DNA from: CAWCTD01 sp963798455
GTDB taxonomy: Bacteria; Acidobacteriota; Terriglobia; Bryobacterales; Bryobacteraceae
DNA length: 64,000 nucleotides
Reading direction: 5' to 3'
NCBI GenBank assembly: GCA_963798455.1
Contig: CAWCTD010000003.1
Span: 2,356,001 to 2,420,000, forward strand
Positions 17,237-26,659 of the stretch are shown here, one piece after another. The translations under genes and the position numbers were made by a program. Within the stretch, counting starts at the first letter, position 1; the number at the start of each line of letters is the position of its first letter. The notes beneath the pieces were generated by a model, which was not told the origin of the DNA, ran no database searches, and saw nothing but the letters and a program-made list of their open reading frames with translations.

Positions 17237-17968
17237 CTAAGCGCGATCTGGAGATGCGACGAATCGATAGCCGACACCGCGAACGGTGAGAAGGTGGCGG
17301 GGACGCGTCGGATCGTCTTCGATGTGACGCCGCAGGCGGACGATGAAGTTGTCGATGGGGCGGGTGTCGGTGTCTTCGTGGAGCCCCCAGACATCCACCA
17401 GCATGTTCTTTCGCGAGACCGTCTTCCCCTCGTGCCCGATCAGGTAACGGAGGAGACTTGCTTCCATCCAGGTCAGCGGATAGACCTGATCCCGGACACG
17501 CAGCTCCAGCGAATCCCAATGGACCGACTTGTCGCCGAAGGTGAAGGAGTCATTTGCCTCCGCTGGCGCAGCGGAATCGTTCAGGGACGCGCGCAGCCAC
17601 TCCCGTCGCCGCAGTAGGGCGCGGACGCGGGCAAGGAGGATGGCGAGTTCGAAGGGCTTGGTGAGGTAGTCGTCGGCTCCCGCTTCGAACCCTTCCAACA
17701 CGTCGCCGGGATGGCCGCGGGCGGTGAGGATCAGAGTAGGAGTGAACTGCCCGGCCCGGCGCATTTCCGAGAGCACGGCAAAGCCATTCTTGCCCGGCAA
17801 CATGACGTCGAGAATGATGACGTCAAATGCCGGGGCTCCCCTGGCAACCAGATCCTGGGCGGCCTCCCCCGTCCCCGCGACTTCGACCTCGTAACCCTCG
17901 GCTTCCAGGTTGAAGCGCAGCCCCTCCGCCAGGTGCTGCTCGTCCTCCACCACCAGAATCCGGCTCAT
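17237..17968 (-). CDS. OmpR/PhoB family response regulator
   Basis: A 243-residue two-domain regulator. The receiver (1-120) has the acidic pocket ILVVEDEQ, phospho-acceptor Asp in VIILDVMLPGKNG, Thr in LILTARG and Lys in DYLTKPFE. The C-terminal winged helix (about 145-240) has LTWMEASLLRYLIGHEG, SRKNMLVDVWG, and the recognition helix TRPIDNFIVRLRRHIE followed by VRGVGYRFV. It overlaps the sensor kinase by 4 nt with the kinase first, so the pair is one operon. The signal sensed is not evident. Confidence 0.95.
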   Translation of the reverse strand: MSRILVVEDEQHLAEGLRFNLEAEGYEVEVAGTGEAAQDLVARGAPAFDVIILDVMLPGKNGFAVLSEMRRAGQFTPTLILTARGHPGDVLEGFEAGADDYLTKPFELAILLARVRALLRRREWLRASLNDSAAPAEANDSFTFGDKSVHWDSLELRVRDQVYPLTWMEASLLRYLIGHEGKTVSRKNMLVDVWGLHEDTDTRPIDNFIVRLRRHIEDDPTRPRHLLTVRGVGYRFVASPDRA

Positions 17969-18858
17969 CTTGCGATCGGAAACTCCAGCACGAACGTGCT
18001 CCCTTGTCCGGGCCCCTCGCTTTCGGCCCAGACGCGGCCGCCATGCCGCTTGGCAATGGAACGGACGATGTACAAGCCCAGGCCCGTTCCTTTCACGCGC
18101 GTGGAAGCCGGCCCCGGCACGCGGTGGAAACGCTTAAAGATCTGTTTCAATTCAGCCCTGGGTATGCCTGCTCCCCTATCCATCACGCGCACGGTCGCAA
18201 AACCCTTGTCGACGGTGGCGGTCCGCACGCTCACCTTCACCTCGTCTCCAGAGTACTTCACCGCGTTTTCGATGAGGTTCAAGATTGCCGCCTGCACCTC
18301 GTCCGGATCGCCCAGGATCGTGATCGGGGGACCGGGAGTGTATTCCAGCGATGCCGCGGGGAGTGGGTGGAGCATCCGGGCGCGAGCCATGCAACCCTCC
18401 ACTACCCCACCCAGTTCGATGGTGGTGAGATTCAGCCGCCGGTTGGAGACACCCACGCGTCCCGTACGAAGGATCTGTTCGATGGTCGCCAGCAACCGGT
18501 CACAATCCTCCAACATCACGCGATAGAACTCGTTGCGTTTTGCCTCGTCGATCGGGCGCGTCTGCAGCGTTTCGAGGTGGAGCCGGACGGAGGCGACCGG
18601 CGTCTTCAATTCGTGGGTGACCGCGTTGATAAAGGCATCATGCTGCTCGTTACGCCGGATCTCCCGCACCAGAAAGATCGTGTTCAGGACGACGCCGCTT
18701 ACGATCAGCGCCAGCAGCACCACGCCGAAGAAGAAGAGCACGCCGGTGCGCCAGTTGAGCACGACCCAGCCAACGTAGAGAAGGAGCGTGACCGCGATGA
18801 GCCCGGCTCCGAGTGCAAGGAAGGAAGCAATCGACCTCTGCCGGCCGGGGACGACCAT
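17965..18858 (-). CDS. membrane sensor histidine kinase
   Basis: A 297-residue kinase. Two membrane helices (about residues 11-32 and 38-60) with almost no intervening loop suggest it senses a membrane or intracellular cue rather than a periplasmic ligand. The HisKA box is NAVTHELKTPVASVRLHLE with the phospho-His; the HATPase_c domain has NLIENAVKYSGD (N box), RVMDRGAGIPRAEL (G1), FKRFHRVPG (F) and GTGLGLYIVRSIAKRHGG (G2). It autophosphorylates and passes phosphate to the downstream response regulator, with which it overlaps by 4 nt. Confidence 0.94.
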   Translation of the reverse strand: MVVPGRQRSIASFLALGAGLIAVTLLLYVGWVVLNWRTGVLFFFGVVLLALIVSGVVLNTIFLVREIRRNEQHDAFINAVTHELKTPVASVRLHLETLQTRPIDEAKRNEFYRVMLEDCDRLLATIEQILRTGRVGVSNRRLNLTTIELGGVVEGCMARARMLHPLPAASLEYTPGPPITILGDPDEVQAAILNLIENAVKYSGDEVKVSVRTATVDKGFATVRVMDRGAGIPRAELKQIFKRFHRVPGPASTRVKGTGLGLYIVRSIAKRHGGRVWAESEGPGQGSTFVLEFPIAR

Positions 18859-18902
18859 AATCCAAGCTTACGACCGTCGGCAGAACCCGGTGTAGCCGGC
18901 GT

Positions 18903-19280
18903 CTATGCGGCTTCCTGCCGGGGAGGTTGCGTGCTGACTGCCGCGGTTCGGACGTAGGTGGCGATGCCCAGGAGGCGGAGGAACCGGATCTCGATCCAGG
19001 AGGGGTCGAACTCATACCACGCCAGCCCGTGCCGAGCCGAAGTGAGGTGCGCGTGGTGGTTGTTGTGCCACCCTTCGCCGAAGGTGATGAGGGCGACCCG
19101 CCAGTTGTTGCGCGAATCATCGTGGGTCCCGAACCGGCGGGAGCCCCACATGTGCGTGGCCTCTCCGAAGACGAACAAGGCGGCGGCCGCTCCCATGTGA
19201 ACGAGCGCGAAAACGGTGGCCGTAGGCCCGTTCATTCCTTGAAATGTTGCGCTTCTCACGGGCAGCTTGCGAATATTCAA
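18903..19280 (-). pseudogene. 5'-truncated fatty acid desaturase
   Basis: About 115 C-terminal residues of a membrane acyl desaturase remain: one helix (TVFALVHMGAAAALFVF), THMWGSRRF, DDSRNNWRVALITFGEGWHNNHH (the third His box), and SARHGLAWYEFDPSW. The first two His boxes (HRxxxH, HxxHH) that complete the diiron site are absent, since family members run to about 250 residues or more. The ORF opens at a weak TTG (19280) inside the arsR promoter region. It is most simply a deletion remnant left when the arsR-hyf block was joined here. Confidence 0.7.
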
Positions 19281-19294
19281 GAGATCGAATATTC
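19271..19294 (+). promoter_or_regulatory. paired GAATATTC palindromes, candidate ArsR operator
   Basis: Two identical 8-bp palindromes GAATATTC (19271-19278 and 19287-19294) separated by 8 nt, so their centres are 16 bp apart. They lie 8-31 nt upstream of the arsR GTG start. AT-rich palindromes of this kind are typical ArsR/SmtB operators and stand out sharply from the GC-rich surroundings. Autoregulation of arsR and control of the downstream hyf-like operon are inferred. Confidence 0.6.
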
Positions 19295-19301
19295 TAATAT
19301 T

Positions 19302-19658
19302 GTGCAGAACCTCTTGCGCTCCTACAAGGCAAGCCTGTTCCAGGCGCTCTCACACCCCACCCGCATCGCGATCGTGGAAGTGCTACGCGAAGGCGAACTC
19401 CCCGCCGGCGCCATACAGGAGCGGCTGGGCATCGAGCAGGCGAACCTTTCCCAACATCTGGGCGTTCTACGAAGCCGGCAGATCGTGGTGAATCGAAAAG
19501 AGGGGAACCAAGTCTTCTATTCGCTCAGGAGTCCGGTCCTGTTGGAGGTGCTGGACATCATGCGCCGCTACTTCCAGGGCAATCTCACAGAGGCGATCCA
19601 GATGCTGGGCGAAATCGAACACGAAGCCGCCTCGAAGAAGGCGGCAGAAGGGGACTGA
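19302..19658 (+). CDS. ArsR family transcriptional regulator
   Basis: Reading from GTG 19302 gives 118 residues with an ArsR winged helix: ALSHPTRIAIVEVLREGEL, then AIQERLGIEQANLSQHLGVLRSRQIVV (HTH with recognition helix) and the wing NRKEGNQVFYSLRSP. The classical metal-binding ELCVCDL motif is missing (here REGELPAGAIQERL), and there are no cysteines, so it likely senses something other than As/Cd, perhaps redox or a small molecule. A C-terminal helix (LTEAIQMLGEIEHEA) probably dimerises. It is the first gene before the hyf-like operon, with a 2-nt gap to the next ORF. Confidence 0.88.
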   Translation: MQNLLRSYKASLFQALSHPTRIAIVEVLREGELPAGAIQERLGIEQANLSQHLGVLRSRQIVVNRKEGNQVFYSLRSPVLLEVLDIMRRYFQGNLTEAIQMLGEIEHEAASKKAAEGD

Positions 19659-19660
19659 CA

Positions 19661-19957
19661 ATGCCTGATTTTCAACAGCTTTCCTGGGCCGCGACCGGTC
19701 TTCAGACCGAGGTCGCCACACTCCAGGATTTCGACCGAAGGGGCTGGATCAAGACCGTGGGGAAGAACGGCTCGACCTTCATAGCAGCGGACCAGCGGTA
19801 CCGGGCCCGCTTCATCCTCCACCTGCGCAACGTGAAGCACCTGAGCGACCAGCAGATTGACTTGGTCCTCTCGGTCCAGCGGCCGCCATACTCCACGGCC
19901 GAAGTGGACCGGGTCCTACGGGAGAACGCGCCGACTCATGGGCCTCGTGTCGGCTGA
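19661..19957 (+). CDS. 98-residue hypothetical protein between arsR and hyfB
   Basis: An ATG start 2 nt after the arsR stop and an end that overlaps hyfB's ATG region by 20 nt indicate an operon member. The sequence contains FDRRGWIKTVGKNGSTFIAAD and RARFILHLRNVKHLSDQQIDLVL; the latter resembles the recognition/dimerisation part of MerR-like or other winged-helix regulators (the LSDQQIDLVL helix), but no full domain can be assigned. Possibly a second DNA-binding or regulatory partner of ArsR. Function unknown. Confidence 0.6.
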   Translation: MPDFQQLSWAATGLQTEVATLQDFDRRGWIKTVGKNGSTFIAADQRYRARFILHLRNVKHLSDQQIDLVLSVQRPPYSTAEVDRVLRENAPTHGPRVG

Positions 19958-21985
19958 CGTACTGTTCAACGGTGGGTTGATCGCGTACCTCGCCGGCGCG
20001 GCGGCGGGCCTGGCCTGCATCCGGCGGCCCGGAGCCGCGCGTCTGCTGGCCTTTGGGATGTCGCTCGTGGGCGCTCTGCTGGAGATCGCAGCGTCCTTCG
20101 CCACCCTGACGCAAGGAGCAACCGCAACCTGGAATCTGCCTTGTGGCGTGGCGCTGTTTTCTTGGACCGTGCGTCTGGACCCGCTTTCGGCCTTTTTCAG
20201 CCTGGCGCTCGGGCTAGTGGCAGCAGCCGTTTCGGTCTACTCCTGGGGGTACATGCAAAAGGGGGAGGCTCGCCGGGGGGTTGGACTTCTTGGTTTCTTC
20301 TACAACGTTTTGCTTCTCAGCCTGACGCTGGTGTTCACGGCTTCGAACGCGTTCTTCTTCCTGCTGGTCTGGGAAGTGATGGCGCTGTCCGCCTATTGCC
20401 TGGTGAGCTTCGAACACGAGAAGAAGGAGACCCGGAAGGCAGGGACACTGTTCCTCATCATGTCCCACGCGGGGACCGGGATGTTGCTGATCGCCTTCCT
20501 CGTGCTGGCCACATGCGGGTGGAAGCCTGGATTTCTCGAGCTTCCACCGGTTGGCCTCCCGGCTGACGCCGCAAGCTCAGGCAGCGGTCTTCGTGCTGTT
20601 CTTCCTGGGATTCGGCGTCAAGGCGGGGATCATTCCCATGCACATCTGGCTGCCCGCCGCTCACCCGGTGGCGCCGAGCAACATCTCCGCCCTGATGTCG
20701 GGCATCGTCATCAAGGCGGGAATTTACGGCATGGCGCGCGTTTTCTTCGACTTCTTCGACGTGCCACCGCTGTGGGCCGGAATCCTGGTTCTGGCCGCGG
20801 GCGTCAGTCTCGGCACTGCTAGGCGTGCTTTACGCCCTCATGGAGCACGATCTGAAGCGCCTGCTGGCCTACCACAGCATCGAGAACATCGGCATCATTC
20901 TGACGGGCTTCGGCGCGGCGCTCATGTTTCGCTCTTTGGGACACGCAAACCTGGCCGCCATCGCGCTGATCGCGGGCCTGTACCACACGCTGAACCACGC
21001 GATTTTCAAGTGCCTGCTCTTTCTCGGCGCCGGCTCGGTGTTGCACGCCACCGACACGCGGAACATGGAGAAGATGGGCGGCTTGATCCGCCGCCTGCCG
21101 GTTACGGCCTTCTTTTTCCTGATCGGCGCGATCGCCATCTCCGGGCTGCCACCGTTGAACGGCTTTGTCAGCGAATGGCTCACGTACCAGGCGCTGCTGG
21201 CCGGATTCGGGACTACCCAGAGCCTTACCCGGCTCATGTTTCCGGTCGCGGGAGCGCTGCTGGCGTTGACCGCTGCCCTGGCCGCGGCGTGCTTCGTCAA
21301 GGCCTTCGGCATCACCTTCCTCGCCCTTCCCCGTAGCGAGGAGGCCGCAAAGGCCCGCGAAGTGACGGCCTCGATGCGAATCGGCATGGGCACTCTCGCC
21401 ACGGCCTGCCTGGCGCTCGGACTGGGGGCGACTTGGTTTCTTCCCGTGTTCGATCCGATCACGCAGCAGGCCATGGGCGTCCGCATGAGTTCCGCTCTGA
21501 TTGCCGCCAGGGGCATGGCGATTTCGGCAGGCTCCGCACGGAGCGGCACGGTCTCGACGCCGGGGATGGCCGCGATGCTGGTCATGCTTTCCGCGGTTCC
21601 AGCGTTACTCTGGGCGATCTGGGGGCAACGCGCCCGGCGTAGAACTGGACCGACTTGGGATTGCGGCCTGCCGGGCTTGACGGCCGACAACGAATACACC
21701 GCCACGGCGTTCTCCAAGCCGCTGCGGATGATCTTCTCCACGCTCTACCGGCCCCGGCGGGAGATTCAGGCGGAGTTCGAGGTGTCGCCCTACTACCCGA
21801 CCGCCATCCATTTCGAGAGCGAGATCGAGCCCAGCTTCGAGAAGCGGCTCTACGATCCGTTCAAGGACCGCGTTCTGGCCGTGGCCGGCCGCATGCGGGC
21901 CGTGCAGGCGGGCAGCATCCACGCCTACCTGGCCTACATTTTCGTGACGCTGATTCTTCTCTTGTTGTTCGGGGTGCGCGGATGA
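19938..21985 (+). CDS. hyfB: HyfB/NuoL-like proton-pumping subunit of hydrogenase-related complex (frameshifted)
   Basis: Homology to HyfB/HycC, the antiporter-like membrane subunit, runs from ATG 19938 to TGA 21985 (about 680 residues) across two frame breaks, near 20527 and 20815. Diagnostic segments are LLVWEVMALSAYCLVSFEH with the conserved Glu, GVKAGIIPMHIWLPAAHP, the Lys-containing helix, LMEHDLKRLLAYHSIENIGII and TLNHAIFKCLLFLGAG. These carry the buried Lys/Glu residues expected for ion translocation. It is the first structural gene of a six-gene hyf-type operon. The breaks may be assembly errors since all segments remain well conserved. Confidence 0.85.
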
Positions 21986-22926
21986 CCGAAGCAGTTCTCA
22001 AGACGCTGGCGCAACTCCTTCTGCTGCTGGCGATTTCCCCGCTCGTCACCGGCTTCATCAGGACGCTGAAGGCCCGCTTGCAGACCCGGCGCGGGCCGGG
22101 CGTCCTCCAGCCTTACCGCGACCTGCACAAGCTCTTGCGAAAGGGCATGGTGATTCCGGACACGGCCTCCTGGCTCTTTGCGGCCACGCCCTACATCGTC
22201 TTCTCCACGACCGCTCCTGGCCGGCCTGATGGTGCCCATGATCTCCGCCGATGCCCCGCTGGGCCTGTTCGGCGGTGTGCTGGCGGTGGTCTACCTGTTG
22301 GGGCTGGGCCGCTTCTTCCTGGCGCTGGGCGGCCTCGATACGGGCAGTTCGTTCGGCGGCCTGGGCAGCAGCCGGGAGATGACCATCTCCGCGCTGGCGG
22401 AGCCGGCCATGATGCTGGCCGTCTTCACGGTGGCCATCGGAGCCGACTCCACCAGCCTGTCGGAGGTAGCCAAGGCGGCCATTGGCGCAGGAGTGGCGAT
22501 TTCTGGCCCCGTCGCAGATGCTGGCTTTTGCGGCGCTGTTCGTGGTGCTGATCGCCGAAACCGGCCGGATTCCGGTGGACAATCCGGCCACTCACCTGGA
22601 ACTCACCATGATCCACGAGGCCATGATCCTGGAGTACTCCGGGCCCTACCTGGCCCTGATCGAATGGGGCGCATCGATCAAGCAACTGGTCCTGATGACG
22701 CTGCTTGATCAACAGTTTCTGGCCCTTCGGTCTCCAGCCGGGCTGGTCGCTTACGGGTGTGCTGATCGGCCTGGGCTACCTGCTGCTCAAACTGCTGGTG
22801 CTGAGTTGCGCCATCGTTCTGGTGGAGACGACCAACGCCAAAATGCGACTGTTCCGCGTTCCCGAACTGCTGGCGGTGGCCTTCACGCTGGGCGCGCTGG
22901 CGCTGGTGTCGACTTTCCTGTTCTGA
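21982..22926 (+). CDS. hyfC: HyfC/NuoH-like membrane subunit (frameshifted)
   Basis: Starts at ATG 21982, overlapping hyfB by 4 nt. NuoH/HycD-type homology of about 313 residues continues to TGA 22926: RRGPGVLQPYRDLHKLL, DTGSSFGGLGSSREMTIS, IAETGRIPVDNPATHLELTMIHEAM and NAKMRLFRVPELL. Three breaks interrupt it, near 22214 (GACCGCTCC for GACGCTCC), 22480 (GGCCATT for GGCATT) and 22707 (CTTGATC for CTGATC); each is explained by doubling one base. NuoH-like subunits connect the peripheral arm to the pumping modules and form part of the quinone/proton path. Confidence 0.85.
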
Positions 22927-22933
22927 GGCTCCT

Positions 22934-23626
22934 ATGAGCATCTTTCAAGACCCGGAGTTCGGCGACAAGATGGTGACGCTGATGGCGGCGCTGGTGCTGG
23001 TGCTCCAGATCGCCATGGTCGGCGCAGCGATGGCTGGTCACCAACATCCGGATCTTCGGTGTGCAGTCGTTCCTGCTGGCCGCCATCGCCGGCACCATCG
23101 CCGTAGTTCAACCACGCGCCGCACATCTTCATCGCCGCCGGCTCTGACGCTGCTGGTCAAAGGCGATTCTGGTCCCGATTCTGCTGGAGCGGCTGGTGGA
23201 CCGGATCGAGATCCGACCAGGAGATCGAGCCGATCCTGAACGTGCCGCTCTCGGTGGTGATCTCCGGCGGCCTGACGCTGGTGGGCTACATCGTCGCCGA
23301 GTCCTTCTATCATCCGGAGCAGACCACGGGCGCCGCGAGCCTGGGACACAACACGCTGGCGGTGGCGATCTCTCTCTTTCTGATCGGTTTCTTCATGATG
23401 ATCAACCGCCGCAAGGCGCTGACGCAGGTGCTGGCGCTGCTGTCGCTGGAGAACGGGCTCTTTCTGGCCGCCATTTCTCTGACCTACGGCATGCCCCTGA
23501 TTGTGGAGCTGGGCGTCTTCTTCGATGTCCTGGTGGCCGTGCTGGTGCTCGGCATCCTGGTCTACCGCATTCGGGAGATCGTTCGAGTCCATGGATGTGA
23601 GCAAGATGCGGAGATTGCGAGGCTAG
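22934..23626 (+). CDS. hyfE: HyfE-like (NuoK-type) membrane subunit (frameshifted)
   Basis: From ATG 22934 to TAG 23626, about 228 residues when corrected. Segments: QDPEFGDKMVTLMAALVLVLQIAM, VTNIRIFGVQSFLLAAIAGT, LTLLVKAILVPILLERLVDRI, INRRKALTQVLALLSLENGLFLAAIS (NuoK-like core with Glu) and ELGVFFDVLVAVLVLGILVYRIREI. Six breaks are needed: about 23021, 23106, 23141, 23167, 23216 and 23582; each can be removed by deleting one of two or three identical adjacent bases. It is the most heavily broken gene of the operon, yet the residues between breaks are fully family-like. Confidence 0.8.
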
Positions 23627-23634
23627 ACGAACCG

Positions 23635-25131
23635 ATGATCCTCGCTGCACTACTTCTGGTCCCCCTGACGGCCGGCAGCTCTGTCTTACCTGGCCCGCAA
23701 GCGGTCGCGCCATGGAGGCGATCAACCTGACCTGTTCCGCTGCCACCTTCGTGCTGGCCCTCGCTCTTGGCAGCCAGGTGCTGGCGGGCGGGCCCGTGTC
23801 CCTGTGGAACGGCTTCCTGTACGCCGACCATCTGAGCGCGCTGGTGATCCTGCTGACAGCCTCGGTGGCCCTGGTCCGTGCGCCGTCTACGCCGTCGGCT
23901 ATCTGCGCGACGACGAGCACAGCGGGGCGCTCGCCGGCGAGGACGACGGCGACGCAGCCATCTCGAAGCTCCGCAGGTACTACACCCTGACGCCGCTGTT
24001 CGTGTTCTCCATGCTGCTCGTCACCGTGGCCAATAACCTGGGCGTCATGTGGGTGGCGATGGAGGCCACCACGCTCACATCGGTCTTCCTGGTCGACGTT
24101 CTATGGGAAGGCCACCTCGCTCGAGGCGGCCTGGAAGTACGCCATCATCGGCGGCGTCGGCTTGTCGATGGCGCTGTTCGGCACCATTCTCACCTACTAC
24201 TCGGGGCACCGCGCTGCCGGGCGCCGACACTCTGGCGGGTTGAACTGGTCCGTCCTGGCTGCAGCATGCGGCGCAATTGGACAAGACGACCATGCGGCTG
24301 GCCTTCATCCTGGTCCTGCTTGGATACGGGACCAAGGCGGGCCTCGCGCCGATGCACACCTGGAAGCCCGACGCTTACAGCGAAGCGCCGGTGCCGGCCG
24401 CGGCAATCTTGTCGACCGCCATGCTGAACTGCGCACTCTACGGCCTGGTTCGCTTCTACGTGCTCACCAGCCGCTGCGCTGGGCCCGGACTTTCCCGGAG
24501 GCCTGCTGCTGCTGTTCGGCATGCTGTCGATGGGCATCTCGGTCCCGTTCGTCCTGGTCCAGAAGAACTTACCGGCGCCTGCTCGCGTACCACACCATCG
24601 ACCACGCTGGGATCATGGCGACGGCCTTGGGAGTCGGCGGAAAGCTCGGCGCGCTGGCTCTCATGCTGCACATGACGTTTCACACCGTGGCCAAGTCGCT
24701 GCTGTTCCTCTGCGCCGGCAACGTGTCGCAGCATTTCAGGACCGATCTGTTCCGGAAGATCAAAGGCGGAGTGATCCGCGTGATGCCCCTCACCGGAACC
24801 GTGTTCCTGATGGCGATGCTGGCCATCATCGGGATGCCGCCGTTCAGCCTGTTTCAGAGCGAATTCCTGATTGTCCAGGCGGGCCTTCGCGGGCGGCCAC
24901 TATCTGCCGAGCGTCCTGTTCGTCTTGTTCGGGACGGGTGTCTTCGCCGGCGCGCTGCTGCACGTGGGAGGACTGGTTCTTGGGCCTGCCGAGGCGGGTC
25001 CGACGGCGGAGCGGCGTCCCTGGCAGGGCGCCTCGATTCTGGCTCTGGCTGCCGTGCTTGTGGCGATCGGCTTCTGGCTGCCGGCTCCGCTGCTCGATCT
25101 GATTCGCGGCGCGGCTCGCGTGGTGCGGTAG
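23635..25131 (+). CDS. hyfF: HyfF/NuoN-like antiporter subunit (frameshifted)
   Basis: ATG 23635 to TAG 25131, about 490 residues. Conserved parts include GYLRDDEHSG, VANNLGVMWVAMEATTLTSVFLV, LVLLGYGTKAGLAPMHTWKPDAYSEAP, RRLLAYHTIDHAGIMATALGVG, TFHTVAKSLLFLCAGNVSQ and IGMPPFSLFQSEFLI. Breaks fall near 23690, 23711, 23880, 24105, 24195-24240, 24257, 24487, 24575 and 24886; most are single-base doublings (for instance AACTTACCGG for AACTACCGG). HyfF is the second antiporter-like pump in hyf-type complexes. The stop overlaps the likely hyfG GTG (TAGTG). Confidence 0.82.
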
Positions 25132-26657
25132 TGAGAGCTGACGATGACATACGACGAGCCTGGATGCCGGCGGACGTCGCCAGCAGCCGCGGCGGCGCAT
25201 TGCGGCACCGAGCACTGCGGGCCAGACTCGTCCTGGTGTTTGCCGAAGACCGGCTCGGGGCGGAAAGTGCCTTTCATGTCTACTATGTTTTCGAGCGGCC
25301 GGGCGATCCCGTATACCTGATCCTGCGGGCGCTCGCTCGGCGGAAGGCCAGACGAGCTTCCCATCGCTCGCCGCGGAGTTACCGGCGGTCAACTGGCAGG
25401 AGCGCGAGATCCAGGACTGGTTTGGACTCGAAGCCGCCGGACACCCCAATCCGCGCCGCGTGGCACTGCACGACAACTGGCCGGACGTACACCCCTTGCG
25501 GAAGGACTTTCCGCTCGATACGGTATTGCCCGCCTTCGAAGGCGAGCAGCACGTGTACCGGCCGACGCTGGGCGAAGGCGTCTTCCAGATTCCGGTGGGT
25601 CCGGTCCATGCCGGCATCATCGAGCCCGGCCATTTCAACTTCGCCGTCGCCGGAGAGCCCATCCTCTACCTGCAGTTGCGCATGTTCTATACGCACAAAG
25701 GCACGGAGAAGCTCTTCGAGCACCTGCCAGTACACCGCGCCGTGTTCCTGGCCGAGAGCATTTCCGGCGATTCCGCCTTCTCCCACGGCACGGCGTTCTG
25801 CCAGGCGATCGAGCGGGCGGCGGGAATTGAGGTCCCTCTCCGCGCCCAGTTCATGCGCACCATTCTGTTGGAGTTGGAGCGCGTCTACAACCACATCGCC
25901 GACATCGGCGCCATTGCCACCGACGTCGGGTTCATGATCGCCAACGCCCACGCCGGGAGACTCCGGGAAATGGCGGTCGCCCTGAACGAAGAACTGACGG
26001 GAAGCCGGCTCCTGCGCGGCATGGTCTCGATTGGCGGGGTCCGACGGGATTGGGTTCGCGAGCAAACTGCTGCGGTGCTCGACACTGTGGAGGTCATCGA
26101 GCGGGAGTTCCGCGATCTGGTTGCGCTGATCAAGTCCTCCGATTCCACGCGCGACCGTTTGGAGCGCATCGGGCTTCCTGCATCCGGACAAGGCCAAGGC
26201 CCTGGGGATCGTGGGCGTGGGCGGCCGCGCCTCCGGAGTCGACCTGGATGTACGGCGCGATCATCCCTACGCCGCTTACGACCGCGTCTCGTTCAGTGTG
26301 CCAGTGTATCAGGAGGGAGACGTCCTGCACCGGATGCAGGTTCGCATCGACGAGGTGAAGGAATCTTTCGGCATCATCCGCGAGGCGGTGGCTCACCTGC
26401 CTGAAGGAGCCCACTCCGCTCCACCTCGAGACGATCCCCCCAGGGCGCTGTGCTTTGAGCGCGGTCGAGGGTTGGCGCGGGGAGATCATCCACTGGGTGC
26501 GCACGGCGCCAGACAACCGGCTGGAGCGATGCAAGATCAAAGATCCTTCGCTCAACAACTGGCCCGCGCTGGTGGAGGCGGTGCAGGGCAATATCGTGCC
26601 GATTTTCCGGTGATCAACAAGAGCTTCAACCTTTCTTACTCTGGAACGGACCGCTGA
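25131..26657 (+). CDS. hyfG: HyfG/HycE-like large subunit lacking Ni-binding cysteines (frameshifted)
   Basis: Likely start GTG 25131. The first 110 residues form a NuoC-like domain (AFHVYYVFERPGDPVYLIL, NWQEREIQDWFGLEAAGHPNPRRV); the NuoD-like domain follows. In [NiFe] hydrogenases the L1 motif supplies two cysteines (CGICG-type); here the site reads LAESISGDSAFSHG. The C-terminal L2 cysteines (CxxC) are replaced by INKSFNLSYSGTDR before the stop. It therefore cannot bind NiFe as hydrogenases do, like NuoD and Ehr-type subunits. Breaks are near 25340, 26172, 26423 and 26612. The function is probably electron transfer to an unknown acceptor, not H2 chemistry. Confidence 0.85.
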
Positions 26658-26659
26658 GC

